The translations under genes and the position numbers were made by a program. A DNA stretch of 64,000 nucleotides from Paenibacillus pinihumi DSM 23905 = JCM 16419. GTDB lineage: Bacteria; Bacillota; Bacilli; Paenibacillales; Paenibacillaceae. Below, piece by piece: positions 26,837 to 35,790 of this stretch. Each line of letters starts with the position of its first letter. The stretch's first letter is position 1. Location: the NCBI RefSeq assembly GCF_000422505.1, contig NZ_KE383869.1, positions 124,001 through 188,000 on the forward strand. Reading direction: 5' to 3'. The notes beneath the pieces are model-generated. The model made no database searches. It worked only from the letters and a program-made list of their open reading frames with translations, and was not told where the DNA came from.

Positions 26837-27700
26837 GTGGAGACCTACTATTGGGATAATCAAATCGAGTATTTGAAAAAATCTGTAAGCTTATATTACA
26901 ATGACGATTACATTAAATTTCTGGTTGATACAGTATGGAAGATAGATAAGCCTGTTCATATAGTGGATTTTGGCTGCGGATTCGGTCATCTCGGTCTTCG
27001 GCTGCTGCCAATATTGCCCGATGGCTCAAAGTATACCGGGATTGATGCCGGAGCCAAACTAATCGACTCTGCACAAAAAATGTTCAAAGGGCTGCCGTAT
27101 ACGACAGAATTTATTATCGGGGATATTCATACCATTCAACTAGAAAAACAATATGACATTGCTGTCTGTCATGGCGTTCTTCTTCATATGGTTAATCCAA
27201 TGAACGTACTTGAGAAAATGATTCGTTGTGTGAAGCGGGATGGGAAAATTATCTCCTTTGAGCCTCACTGGATTAGCAATAATGCCAGCTTTTACTTTGA
27301 GGGAATTGAACAATCGAGTGCCATTCCGCTTGGATTGTTACAAGAGTTATTTGAACGGGATGCAAAGCGTACAGGTAAAGATGGCAATATCGGCTTAAAA
27401 CTTCCATTGTATTTCAATCGCCTGGGATTGCGTGATGTACAGTGCAGAGTCAGCGATAAGGTAAATGTACTTGATCCCGCGATAGACAAGGAACAGGCAT
27501 CAATGCTTTATGATGCCATGCAATTCAGCCACCCTGGAGATCGTGACCCTTATGTACGAAGTCTATTAGAGCGAGGAATGTTGCCTGAAGAGGCTGAGCG
27601 CCAATATGAAGCTGAAAGTTATTTGTCAGAAAAATTTAGCTCATCGACAGCTGCCACCTATGCAGCTGGTATGAAAATCACCTTCGGTACAGTGTCATAA
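26837..27700 (+). CDS. Class I SAM-dependent methyltransferase
   Basis: A 287-residue enzyme. GTG 26837 is chosen because TTAAGGAGA lies 6 bases upstream. Motif I VDFGCGFGHLG, motif II YTGIDAGAKLI, the acidic IIGDIH and the post-motif ICHGVLLHMVNP-like stretch (AVCHGVLLHM) fit a UbiE/COQ5-type fold. The C-terminal ~100 residues are a substrate-specific cap without recognised motif. Substrate unknown. Intact, unlike the preceding methyltransferase. Confidence 0.85.
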   Translation: METYYWDNQIEYLKKSVSLYYNDDYIKFLVDTVWKIDKPVHIVDFGCGFGHLGLRLLPILPDGSKYTGIDAGAKLIDSAQKMFKGLPYTTEFIIGDIHTIQLEKQYDIAVCHGVLLHMVNPMNVLEKMIRCVKRDGKIISFEPHWISNNASFYFEGIEQSSAIPLGLLQELFERDAKRTGKDGNIGLKLPLYFNRLGLRDVQCRVSDKVNVLDPAIDKEQASMLYDAMQFSHPGDRDPYVRSLLERGMLPEEAERQYEAESYLSEKFSSSTAATYAAGMKITFGTVS

Positions 27701-27820
27701 TTTTGACGTTATAGATAGTGTGAAGAACAGTACCATAAGCAGGGCCGAAATTTGGATACAGGCAAAATATAGCGGCTTACATGTACGCTGAATTTCGGGA
27801 GATCAAAGGCAATTCAGGCC

Positions 27821-27829
27821 TGCTATAAT
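27821..27829 (+). promoter_or_regulatory. Extended -10 promoter element before trpB
   Basis: TGCTATAAT matches an extended -10 (TGnTATAAT) 46 bases upstream of trpB. No good -35 is present, which is usual for such promoters. No T-box or TRAP-type leader motifs are visible in the 170 bases upstream. Confidence 0.55.
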
Positions 27830-27874
27830 ATATGGTAAAATAACAGCTACGAAACACCATTTCTATCTTACTTA

Positions 27875-29050
27875 ATGGGGGCGCTTACTTTGGACCAGCA
27901 ATTTCAGCAAGAGGGATACTTTGGAGAGTTTGGGGGCAGCTTCGTCCCGCCGGAATTGCAGGAAGTGTTGAGTTATTTGAGTGAGCAATTTAACAAGTTA
28001 AAGGATGATCCGGAATTTAAAGAAGAGCTTCGCTATTACCTGCGCGAATATGTCGGGCGCGAGAATCCGCTCACGTATGCGGAGCGGCTGACCAAGGCTT
28101 GGGGCGGCCCGAAGATCTACTTGAAGCGCGAGGATCTGAACCACACCGGAGCGCATAAGATCAACAATGCGATTGGCCAGATTTTGCTCGCCAAGCGGAT
28201 GGGCGCCAAGCGGATCATCGCGGAAACGGGTGCCGGACAGCACGGTGTTGCTACAGCAACGGCCTGCGCCATGTTCAATATGGAATGCGTCATCTACATG
28301 GGAGCGGAAGATACGCGCCGGCAGGCGCTTAACGTGTTCCGGATGGAGCTGCTCGGCGCGACGGTTGTGCCGGTTAATAAAGGCCAGGGAAGACTGAAGG
28401 ACGCGGTAGACGAAGCGCTGAACGATCTGGTTCTCAACTATAAAAATACATTTTATTTGCTCGGTTCCGCAGTTGGCCCGCACCCGTTCCCAACGATGGT
28501 CAAGCACTTTCAGGCGATCATCAGCGAAGAATCCAAGCTGCAGATTATGGAGAAAGAAGGCCGTTTGCCGGATGCGGTGGTGGCCTGCACGGGCGGCGGC
28601 AGCAATGCGATTGGAGCATTTGCCCACTATATTGAAGAGCCGGGTGTCCGCTTGATCGGTGTGGAGCCTGAGCAGGCTCCATCCTTAACCGAAGGTGTCC
28701 CGAGCATTATTCACGGCTTCAAGTGTCTGGTGCTGCTGGATGAGGAAGGACAGCCGAAGAAGACCTATTCGATCGCCGCAGGACTTGATTATCCGGGAAT
28801 TGGGCCGGAGCATAGCCACCTGAAGGTGAGCGGCCGGGCTGAATATGCAACGGTCACCAACGAGGAAGTGCTGGCGGCCTTCCAGGAACTGTCCCGCACT
28901 GAGGGCATTATCCCTGCCCTGGAAAGCTCGCATGCAATTGCGCACGCGAAGAAGCTGGCTCAGACGATGGATCAGGATCAAATTATTATCGTCAATCTGT
29001 CCGGCCGCGGGGACAAGGATGTTGAACAAGTGTATCAAATGCTCAAATAG
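27875..29050 (+). CDS. trpB: Tryptophan synthase beta chain
   Basis: A 391-residue enzyme of normal TrpB length that joins indole and serine to give tryptophan using PLP. Typical regions are [13 protein letters not shown], the PLP lysine Lys95 in [27 protein letters not shown], and the phosphate-binding [10 protein letters not shown]. The start is ATG 27875 or TTG 27890 (the GGGGGCG before the latter would serve as ribosome site). No other trp gene is adjacent, so this is an orphan copy. It may duplicate one in a full operon elsewhere, or salvage indole. Confidence 0.95.
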   Translation: MGALTLDQQFQQEGYFGEFGGSFVPPELQEVLSYLSEQFNKLKDDPEFKEELRYYLREYVGRENPLTYAERLTKAWGGPKIYLKREDLNHTGAHKINNAIGQILLAKRMGAKRIIAETGAGQHGVATATACAMFNMECVIYMGAEDTRRQALNVFRMELLGATVVPVNKGQGRLKDAVDEALNDLVLNYKNTFYLLGSAVGPHPFPTMVKHFQAIISEESKLQIMEKEGRLPDAVVACTGGGSNAIGAFAHYIEEPGVRLIGVEPEQAPSLTEGVPSIIHGFKCLVLLDEEGQPKKTYSIAAGLDYPGIGPEHSHLKVSGRAEYATVTNEEVLAAFQELSRTEGIIPALESSHAIAHAKKLAQTMDQDQIIIVNLSGRGDKDVEQVYQMLK

Positions 29051-29103
29051 AGCATCGGATGCATCACTTATTGCAATGCACAAGAAACAAATATGCAAGA
29101 CGG

Positions 29104-29135
29104 AAGGGCGTCCAATCGGGCGCCCTTTGATTTTG
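29104..29135 (+). terminator. Rho-independent terminator of trpB
   Basis: AAGGGCG (29104-29110) pairs with CGCCCTT (29121-29127), and the T-rich TGATTTTGAT follows. Confidence 0.7.
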
Positions 29136-29265
29136 ATCTATAGATGATTATATGCTTAGCTGTGCAATAAGTAACAGCGAAAAATTTGGTTGTTGGGAAG
29201 CCACGAGGGTGTTAAAAATCGTTACTGGCCATCAAGCTTTCGGGCAGGTCCATAAAGCAGCATAG

Positions 29266-30123
29266 TTAACCATTGCTTATTAAAAATTCTTGTTCATAAA
29301 TCGTATTCAATCTTTCCAAAACATTCCGCGCTTGATCTTTAAATTTTAACTCCGCAACCTGGCCTTTCATCAGAAACACGCCAGTCTCATTACAGTGTTC
29401 CCCGAGAGCCCCTTCATACAGCTTGTTGGCGCCGTGGCCAGGCGGAGAGAAAAACAGCTTCATTAACAGTTCAATCAATATGGGCAGTCCGGATTTTTTT
29501 CCTTTCCTTAGCGTATTGTTGCTGCCAGGGTCAACAATGCGGATCTTGATGTTGTCCTTGGCAAGCTGGGGCGCGATGGCCTCAGTCCATAACGAAAGCG
29601 CCAGCTTTGAGGTGGCGTAAGGACCAAGCAGTTTACGGAAGGTTTTGGGGCGCTCGAGGACTTCGATATTAAACGCCTTCGTAAATTTCAACACTGAAGA
29701 TGAGGTGTTGATCACCGTTTTTAAGCGGCCTCTTTTCATAAGTTCCTTTAATTCCATCAGAATGATATACGGGACGACCGTCAACAGTTCATAATGCTTT
29801 TCGCGTCCTTGTTGCGAATAGCTCAGTTCGGAAAAGGAGCCGCCGGCGTTGTTGAACAAAATATCGATCCGCTGCTCCGTGCTTTTGATTACTTCCAAAG
29901 TCCGTCTCAAGCTGGCATAGTCCGCTAGATCAGCCGTTTTATAAATTCGAAGCCATCCACTCTTGACCGCTGTTTGTATTCTCATATCGTCCGGCGGAAA
30001 GTCGGAACGGTTCAAAGCAACTATCTGCCAATCCTCCGACAGCAATCTCCGGGTTAATTCCAACCCGATCCCGGCGCTTGCACCCGTAATCAATGCGATA
30101 TTTTCACGTTGGCTCTTGTTCAT
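29266..30123 (-). CDS. Short-chain dehydrogenase/reductase
   Basis: A 285-residue NAD(P)-dependent oxidoreductase. The start at 30123 follows GGAGGAG. The cofactor motif TGASAGIG (TGxxxGIG), the LFNNAGG motif (NNAG), the catalytic serine region VINTSSS and the active-site pattern YATSK (YxxxK) are all present. A probable promoter with TTGACT and a 19 bp spacer overlaps a dyad next to a divergent MerR gene, so regulation by that MerR protein is likely. Substrate unknown. Confidence 0.88.
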   Translation of the reverse strand: MNKSQRENIALITGASAGIGLELTRRLLSEDWQIVALNRSDFPPDDMRIQTAVKSGWLRIYKTADLADYASLRRTLEVIKSTEQRIDILFNNAGGSFSELSYSQQGREKHYELLTVVPYIILMELKELMKRGRLKTVINTSSSVLKFTKAFNIEVLERPKTFRKLLGPYATSKLALSLWTEAIAPQLAKDNIKIRIVDPGSNNTLRKGKKSGLPILIELLMKLFFSPPGHGANKLYEGALGEHCNETGVFLMKGQVAELKFKDQARNVLERLNTIYEQEFLISNG

Positions 30124-30166
30124 TGCACGTCTCCTCCTGTTATCGGGATATTCCCTGATCGTGCAC

Positions 30167-30266
30167 ATTCTATAACTTGGAGCCGACTCCAAGTCAAGGC
30201 GGGAAAACAAAGACTTTGACCCAAAGACAAGAACCTTGACTTAGAGCCAGCACCAAGATGTATAAT
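30167..30266. promoter_or_regulatory. Divergent MerR-type promoters with 19 bp spacers and dyads
   Basis: Leftward (SDR gene): TTGACT at 30197-30192 and TAGAAT at 30172-30167, 19 bp apart, with the perfect dyad CTTGGAG-CCGA-CTCCAAG (30176-30193) between them. Rightward (MerR gene): TTGACT 30236-30241 and TATAAT 30261-30266, also 19 bp apart, with the related sequence CTTAGAGCCAGCACCAAG. Overlong spacers with internal dyads are the hallmark of MerR-activated promoters. Confidence 0.8.
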
Positions 30267-30296
30267 GCACATAAAATTAATCTCTGGGGGGACAGG

Positions 30297-30806
30297 ATGC
30301 AGAAAGAACAAACTTTTACGATAAAGCAAACCGCTAAGCAAACGGGGATTTCTGAAGACACGATCCGTTATTACGAGAAGATTGCGCTGCTGCCCAGGGC
30401 AGACCGGAAGGATAACGGGCACCGCATCTACCGGCAGGAGGGCATTCATACAATCCAGCTGATATCCTGCCTGAAAAAAACGGGGATGCCGCTGGAAGAA
30501 ATGCGCCCTTTTTTGGCGGTCTCCGCCGATACGGACCCCGCGGAATATCCCGAACTGGTGGAGCACTTAAGGAGCCACCGGGAAAATATCGTCAGCCAAA
30601 TTTCCTCTTTGCAGCAGGTCGTCGATTTTATCGACATGAAGCTGGAGGAGGGGAGATACCGGCGGCGGGAGGGCCCGGATGAAGTTCAGGACGGCGTGTC
30701 CGAACAAATGACGGGCAAACCAAAATCAAGGCCCGCCTCGCCTGTCGAGATGAGTTTTTTTGCATCATCGGCCAGAGCGGGCAAATCATCAACCTCCGTA
30801 GAATAA
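30297..30806 (+). CDS. MerR-family transcriptional regulator
   Basis: A 169-residue protein, start ATG 30297 behind GGGGGGACAGG. The winged helix reads FTIKQTAKQTGISEDTIRYYEKIALLPRADR and NGHRIYRQEGI, followed by the dimerisation helix (HRENIVSQISSLQQVVDFIDMKLEEG). No cysteine metal-binding motif is apparent, so an aldehyde, redox or drug-type inducer is more likely than a metal. It probably regulates itself and the divergent SDR gene. Confidence 0.88.
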   Translation: MQKEQTFTIKQTAKQTGISEDTIRYYEKIALLPRADRKDNGHRIYRQEGIHTIQLISCLKKTGMPLEEMRPFLAVSADTDPAEYPELVEHLRSHRENIVSQISSLQQVVDFIDMKLEEGRYRRREGPDEVQDGVSEQMTGKPKSRPASPVEMSFFASSARAGKSSTSVE

Positions 30807-30898
30807 GCTTGCAATAGCAAGGGGCGATACGATCTGCTATTTCACATAAGCTGCTGCAAACCGTTGACTAACGGAGAAGAATAGTGGAATCATCAGCA

Positions 30899-30929
30899 AG
30901 AAGGCCGTCGATGACTTCGGCGGCCTTCT
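30899..30929. terminator. Hairpin between convergent genes
   Basis: AGAAGGCCG (30899-30907) pairs perfectly with CGGCCTTCT (30921-30929). There is no strong T tract on either side, but the position between the convergent MerR and DoxX genes suggests a bidirectional terminator. Confidence 0.55.
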
Positions 30930-30990
30930 GTGCATCTGATACAGAGCTCCAAGCCGCGTCCGATAGGCTATATTCCACTATAAAGTCGGC

Positions 30991-31344
30991 TTAAAAACGA
31001 GCAATAGCTACAAACAAAGCTAAAACGAAGAAGACAAGATTCACGCCAATCTCCCGGTATTCCTTGCGTGTCACATGAAATAAGGCGCCAAACAGAATGA
31101 CTGCGGCAAGCGCGGCCGCAGCAATTGGCGTTAAAACAGGCGCAATATTCGTCGCTTGAGGCAAAATAATTCCGAGTGCCCCCAATAATTCGGCCAGCCC
31201 GATAAAGATGACGAACCCTTTTGGAACGTCCTTTACCCAACCCCAGGATTCCTTGGCTTTTTCAAACTGAAACGCTTTTAACCACCCCGAATAGACAAAA
31301 CCCAATGCTGCGAGCCCTTGAATGATCCAAATTACAATATCCAT
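30991..31344 (-). CDS. DoxX-family membrane protein
   Basis: A 117-residue protein with four membrane helices and the family features (GLAALGFVYSGWLKAF, GLAELLGALGIILP, near C-terminal FFVLALFVAIARF). ATG 31344 is preceded by GGGAGG at 12 bases. DoxX-like proteins are often linked with redox stress. It is transcribed divergently from an HxlR regulator, a common pairing for quinone or electrophile responsive genes, so HxlR probably represses it. Confidence 0.8.
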   Translation of the reverse strand: MDIVIWIIQGLAALGFVYSGWLKAFQFEKAKESWGWVKDVPKGFVIFIGLAELLGALGIILPQATNIAPVLTPIAAAALAAVILFGALFHVTRKEYREIGVNLVFFVLALFVAIARF

Positions 31345-31490
31345 GGACGGTTCCAACCTCCCTGACTACTTTTTCGATATCCACTACAGGTATAATAGAC
31401 GCAGATGCTTGATTTAAGGAAGTAGGCACTTTATCTAAACTTAGTTAATAAAAAGTTACCTTACATAGCATAAGGGAAGTGGAGGGCTCC

Positions 31491-31859
31491 ATGAAAGAGT
31501 ATTGCAAATTCGAGTCGGCACTGGACATTTTAGTGGGGAAATGGAAATCTGTCATTCTGCTCCAGCTCATTTCCAATGGCACGATGAGATTCAGCGAGCT
31601 CCAAAAAGCCATACCGGATATAAACAAAAAGATGCTCACCCAGCAATTAAGAGAACTGGAGTACAACGATATCGTACATCGGGAGATTTACAACCAAATC
31701 CCTCCAAAGGTGGAATATTCGATTTCCGAATATGGCAAAGGTTTGAGTACGGTATTACAGGCCTTAAACGATTGGGGAACAGCCCATATTGAGCATATGG
31801 ATATGCTATACGGGCAGGAACGTTCCGAGTCCCGGAAACCCGGAGAACTCAAGTCTTAA
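31491..31859 (+). CDS. HxlR-family transcriptional regulator
   Basis: A 122-residue winged-helix protein, start ATG 31491 behind GGAGGG. The signature LDILVGKWKSVILLQLISNGTMRFSELQ and INKKMLTQQLRELE is complete. Cys5 lies near the N terminus, as in YodB/HypR-type thiol sensors, so redox or quinone sensing is plausible. It is divergent to the DoxX gene with 146 bases between them. Confidence 0.88.
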   Translation: MKEYCKFESALDILVGKWKSVILLQLISNGTMRFSELQKAIPDINKKMLTQQLRELEYNDIVHREIYNQIPPKVEYSISEYGKGLSTVLQALNDWGTAHIEHMDMLYGQERSESRKPGELKS

Positions 31860-32009
31860 AAGCTGCTGTCCAAAGAAATAAAACAACGAATATGCTGAGC
31901 CGCATCACAAGCAGCGGCAAATTTGAAATGATGCAACTTCTTAGGGCACAAAATGTTGCGAAGCTATCTTCTGCCTCGCCTATACTTGAATTCGAAAGGG
32001 GGGAATGAG

Positions 32010-32906
32010 ATGGAGTGGCTGGAGCGGATGAATCGGGCGATAGACTATATTGAAGCAAACTTGACCGGGGAGATTGAGTTGAGGGAAGCGGCCCGCATGG
32101 CATGCTGTTCGTCGTATCAGTTCCAGCGGATGTTCTCGTTCATTACGGACGTGACGCTGGCAGAGTACATTCGGCGGAGGCGGTTGACACTTGCCGCGCT
32201 GGAGCTGCAGCATGGCGGGCTGACGAAGGTGATCGATGTCGCGTTGAAGTACGGTTACGAATCGCCAGTATCATTCGCGCGGGCTTTCCATGCGCTGCAC
32301 GGGATCACACCGGCTATGGCCCGCCAGGAGGGAATTGCGCTCAAAGCCTATCCTCGTCTATCCTTCCTTATCACCATAAAAGGGGCAGAGGCAATGAATT
32401 ATCGGATAGAAACGAAGGAAAGCTTTGAAGTGTTCGGCATTGAAGGTGTATTCCGCGTTGACGGGGGAGGTGAGGCACCCCAGACACCGGCAAAGCTGTG
32501 GGAGCAGAGCTTCGCGAACGGCGTTGTGAAGCGGCTTGAAGCATGTGCAGGCGAGTTGCCGTCATTCGTCAGCCGGAATTTGCATCCCGTTCATGCGGTA
32601 TGCAGCTACAGGAAGACCGGGCCAGACACGTTCCCGTACATGCTGTGCGCCTTCAAAGGTGAAGGCAGCAACATGGAAGGGTACAACACGGTGACGATTC
32701 CTTCGTACACATGGGCGATTTTCCCGTCAGAGCCGCATCCATGGGATCAGTTTGGCGAGACAATCGAAACGTTATATAAACGCTTTTACACCGAATGGCT
32801 CCCTACGGCTGGCTATGAGCAGGCGGACGGGATCGAGTTCGAAATGACCGGCGATAAGGACGGCCTTAACTATATCGAACTCTGGTTTGCGGTTCGTAAA
32901 GTATGA
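32010..32906 (+). CDS. AraC-family regulator with GyrI-like domain
   Basis: A 298-residue regulator; ATG 32010 follows AAAGGGGGG. Residues ~1-115 carry the two AraC helix-turn-helix units (LREAARMACCSSYQFQRMFSF and VIDVALKYGYESPVSFARAF). Residues ~130-298 are a GyrI-like effector domain (YRIETKESFEVFGIEG, YKRFYTEWLPTAGYEQADGIEFE). Unlike the first-listed AraC protein it has one sensor domain. Ligand and targets unknown. Confidence 0.88.
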   Translation: MEWLERMNRAIDYIEANLTGEIELREAARMACCSSYQFQRMFSFITDVTLAEYIRRRRLTLAALELQHGGLTKVIDVALKYGYESPVSFARAFHALHGITPAMARQEGIALKAYPRLSFLITIKGAEAMNYRIETKESFEVFGIEGVFRVDGGGEAPQTPAKLWEQSFANGVVKRLEACAGELPSFVSRNLHPVHAVCSYRKTGPDTFPYMLCAFKGEGSNMEGYNTVTIPSYTWAIFPSEPHPWDQFGETIETLYKRFYTEWLPTAGYEQADGIEFEMTGDKDGLNYIELWFAVRKV

Positions 32907-32976
32907 TTGGTGTACAGGCGAAAAACCAAAAGGACTTCATTTAAGGAAAGCCTTGGAAGGCCAATTAAAATCAAAC

Positions 32977-33019
32977 AGGCTGACGTTTTACAGTGCCTTG
33001 GCACCGGAATCGTCAGCCT
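32977..33019. terminator. Bidirectional terminator hairpin
   Basis: AGGCTGACG (32977-32985) pairs with CGTCAGCCT (33011-33019), and a nested GTGCC/GGCAC hairpin sits in the loop. It lies between the convergent AraC and ATPase genes. Confidence 0.65.
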
Positions 33020-33067
33020 TTGGTGCAAATTGTCTTACACCATCATGTTGTGCATGCGGCTCATCCT

Positions 33068-33781
33068 TTAATCATTAAATATCTCGTCCAGCATCCTTTT
33101 CCGGTTCTCAAGAAACCGTCTGGTCAAAATATATTGGATGGTGTCCTCATATTGAACTTCCTTCACCGGGTGTGAATCAAAATCTAGGATTTGTGCATCA
33201 GGATAACCAAGCAATATGGGGGAGTGAGTGGCAATAATAAATTGGGCACTGCCCGACAAGTCATGAATGACCCGCAGAAACGCGAGCTGCCTTGCCGGAG
33301 AAAGAGCAGCCTCCGGCTCGTCCAGAAGATAAATGCCCCTTTTCCCGAATCTATTCTTAAATACAGACAGGAACGCCTCACCGTGTGATTGCTTATGCAG
33401 CGAACGCCCCCCATAATATTCAAGGCTGTCTGGTATGGTATCAAGATGAGAAGCGAACTGGTAAAAGGTTTCTGCTCTCAAGAAAAAGCCGTGCGTAATC
33501 TTGGGAAGCCACGAAAGGCGGATAAAAGGCCCGAGTACCGATTCTGAGGAATCTACCTCGTAACTGTCATTTCTGCTGCCGCCTGCCGTATTAAATCCGC
33601 ATTGATATGCGATGGATTCCAATAAAGTCGACTTTCCGGAGCCGTTCTCACCCACAAAAAAGGTGACATTTGAACGGAGCTCAAGCTTTCTAAAAGATTT
33701 TATAGAAGGTATGGAAAAAGGATACGCATCGGATTTTTCACTGTTGCTTTCTCTTAGCAGCTCAATGCTACGAAGGAACAT
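33068..33781 (-). CDS. AAA/ABC-type ATPase, stand-alone
   Basis: A 237-residue ATPase, start 33781 behind GGAGGAG. Walker A is GENGSGKS (with FFVG before it), Walker B is GIYLLDEPEAAL, a signature-like SHGEAFLSVF precedes it, and the switch histidine is in IATHSPILLG. This matches the small AAA_21-type ATPases in which the ABC head is formed without transporter domains. The family includes defence-related OLD-like proteins and many of unknown role. No nuclease or toxin partner is adjacent, so no function is assigned. Confidence 0.85.
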   Translation of the reverse strand: MFLRSIELLRESNSEKSDAYPFSIPSIKSFRKLELRSNVTFFVGENGSGKSTLLESIAYQCGFNTAGGSRNDSYEVDSSESVLGPFIRLSWLPKITHGFFLRAETFYQFASHLDTIPDSLEYYGGRSLHKQSHGEAFLSVFKNRFGKRGIYLLDEPEAALSPARQLAFLRVIHDLSGSAQFIIATHSPILLGYPDAQILDFDSHPVKEVQYEDTIQYILTRRFLENRKRMLDEIFND

Positions 33782-34236
33782 AGGTAAAGACTCCTCCCAC
33801 AATGATTATTGTCGGTAACTCAATTAGATATCTGTCCATTCATGGGTTTGCTAGCTAGCTCTGGTCATGACCTTATTAAAATACAGACGAAGTGCATGCC
33901 ATGAAAGTTGAATAGGAATAACAGTATCATCCAAACCCCGGGCAGCGCCATAAGCTTTGTTTCCGCATGGAGAAAGCCCCAATTGCACTTGGATTCCTTG
34001 TTTCGAGCAGGAATTTCACCATTAGCCAAGGCTTCTGATGACGTGCTTCAGCCTATTTTGCAAAGATTAGAGCAGGATTTTGAGAAGCTCTATTCAAAGA
34101 AAGCCGCTCCATGGCCAGGGGTGGTTTCTTTGGCTTTCAGTTGTAGCTATAAAAGAAAAAGCGCTAAATAAAGCAACCTATTCTTACGATATTGAAATTA
34201 GTGCTATATGATATCACAATGGAGGAGTCATTGAAC
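33782..34236. other. Intergenic region with a doubtful ORF
   Basis: An 87-codon frame (33908-34171, TTG start, no clear ribosome site) contains a helical stretch DDVLQPILQRLEQDFEKLY that may be a remnant. The final part holds GGAGGAG at 34221-34227, the ribosome site of the channel gene. Nothing else is supported. Confidence 0.4.
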
Positions 34237-35700
34237 GTGAAAGTAAAAACGAACATTATGTTGTTAGTAATAGTATTGTTAAGTTCGTTTTTGTTTACTC
34301 TCAAGGGATATGCAGAGAATCATGAAAATAGAGTTGTCGTTGAGAGTAATGTAAGTTCTATTATTGATCTTGAAACCCTTGAAGTCGAAAATAGTACAAT
34401 AGTCAAATTATATGGTGTGAGTATAGACTACTACAGAAAGTATCTGCAAGACTACAAAGAAGAAGAGCTGTCCCAAACTGAAACAGGTCTTACAGTCGGA
34501 GTTTCTAAAGCGTATTTTAAGGGGGAATCAGTAGATCATCTGATTAACCGTGCTCAAGAGTTTTACGAGAGCTTATTACTAGGAAAGCGTGTATACCTGG
34601 AAAAAATACCGGGCGATACTTCTTACATTGTATATTTGGATCGGGAGAGGAAACAGAGCTTGAATCAATTGGCAGTCAAGTATGGCATGGTGGTGGTGTC
34701 GGAAAAGTATCATGAATTACCAGACCTTTTGATTCAGCAAGAAGAGGCCCGAAATTTAAAAGCAGGACTTTGGGATATCATCGTTTATAGGAAGGATAAT
34801 GGAGGATGGGGAGAAAGTAATTTTGCACAAGTTTCATTTGGTTTACTTGTAATTAATTTTATCTTGAGCGTAATCATTTATATATATTACTTGAAAGAAA
34901 GATCACTCTTAGGAGTGATCGCAGTGTATGTAACTTGGCTTACGACTATATTTTTCACAACAGGAATTTATGTTTTTAATGAAAGACAATTATTTTTTTG
35001 GGCCCCGCCTACGATTGTAATTATATTTTCATTATTAGGAGTAACTGAATTTATATTATTTATTCATTCCAATAGTAAAAGAAGTTTAATATATATAACA
35101 GTTAAAATGACCCTTTTCGTTATACTGGTTGTCGTTGGCTTTGGCATTTTGTATCAAGGATATTCAAATGCGGCCAGAAAACAAACAGAGGTAGCATATT
35201 CCTTGCCGTATTTCGAATCTAATAATGAAAGGTATGAAGATCCCCAAGGCAACTATATTGCAATTCCTGTCAATGAGTATCAAACTTTAAATCTTGGGGA
35301 AGTAAAGTTTGCAGATAGAGTTAAAAATAAATATAAATATTATCTTAGTTTAAAAAATGCTCTCTACTATAGTGCTGTGACTTTCTTTACAGTTGGATAT
35401 GGTGATTTTTCACCTAAGGGCATTTTAAAAATAGTGAGTGTCATTCAAATGTTAATTGGATACTTATCGCAGGTTATCCTATTCAGCTTAGTCGTTTCAA
35501 AAATTGCATCATATGGAGTGACGACTCCTGTAGCTAATGAACATTTAATAAATGAACAGCGAACCGTTTTTACTTCGAGAAAAATTAGATTTAAAAGGAA
35601 AAAAATACTTAGCAAGTATGTTGTATATGTTATTTTCATCATTGTAATTCTCGAGAATTTATATATCTGGTCAAAAGTATTATTTCCCATAATAAATTAA
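34237..35700 (+). CDS. Exported nuclease-like domain fused to a K+-channel pore
   Basis: A 487-residue membrane protein; GTG 34237 stands 9 bases behind GGAGGAG. Residues ~5-26 are a signal anchor. Residues ~30-182 resemble a staphylococcal-nuclease (thermonuclease) fold: IVKLYGVSIDYY, SLLLGKRVYLEKI, SYIVYLDRERKQSLNQLAVKYG and QQEEARNLKAGLWD follow the family order. The catalytic Arg/Glu/Arg positions are not conserved, so cleavage is doubtful. About four membrane helices follow (197-307), then a pore with filter TVGYGD at residues 385-390 and an inner helix. A last helix lies near 459-479. DNA is much more AT-rich than neighbours, which suggests transfer. Potassium conduction is a strong inference from the filter. 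Confidence 0.8.
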   Translation: MKVKTNIMLLVIVLLSSFLFTLKGYAENHENRVVVESNVSSIIDLETLEVENSTIVKLYGVSIDYYRKYLQDYKEEELSQTETGLTVGVSKAYFKGESVDHLINRAQEFYESLLLGKRVYLEKIPGDTSYIVYLDRERKQSLNQLAVKYGMVVVSEKYHELPDLLIQQEEARNLKAGLWDIIVYRKDNGGWGESNFAQVSFGLLVINFILSVIIYIYYLKERSLLGVIAVYVTWLTTIFFTTGIYVFNERQLFFWAPPTIVIIFSLLGVTEFILFIHSNSKRSLIYITVKMTLFVILVVVGFGILYQGYSNAARKQTEVAYSLPYFESNNERYEDPQGNYIAIPVNEYQTLNLGEVKFADRVKNKYKYYLSLKNALYYSAVTFFTVGYGDFSPKGILKIVSVIQMLIGYLSQVILFSLVVSKIASYGVTTPVANEHLINEQRTVFTSRKIRFKRKKILSKYVVYVIFIIVILENLYIWSKVLFPIIN

Positions 35701-35790
35701 ATTAGTGTACTTGTAGTTTGGTTCAACACACCATCATCTTAAGCTTGAAGCTGTCGAAGAAAGCCTCTGCAACACAGGGTAGGAGGGTTC

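Noticed and set aside
27701-27874. T-box leader before trpB
   Set aside because: No AGGGTGGNACCGCG motif and no terminator/antiterminator pair was found.
33068-33781. Defence system built on the AAA ATPase
   Set aside because: No nuclease, toxin or other partner gene is adjacent, so the ATPase alone does not support a defence assignment.
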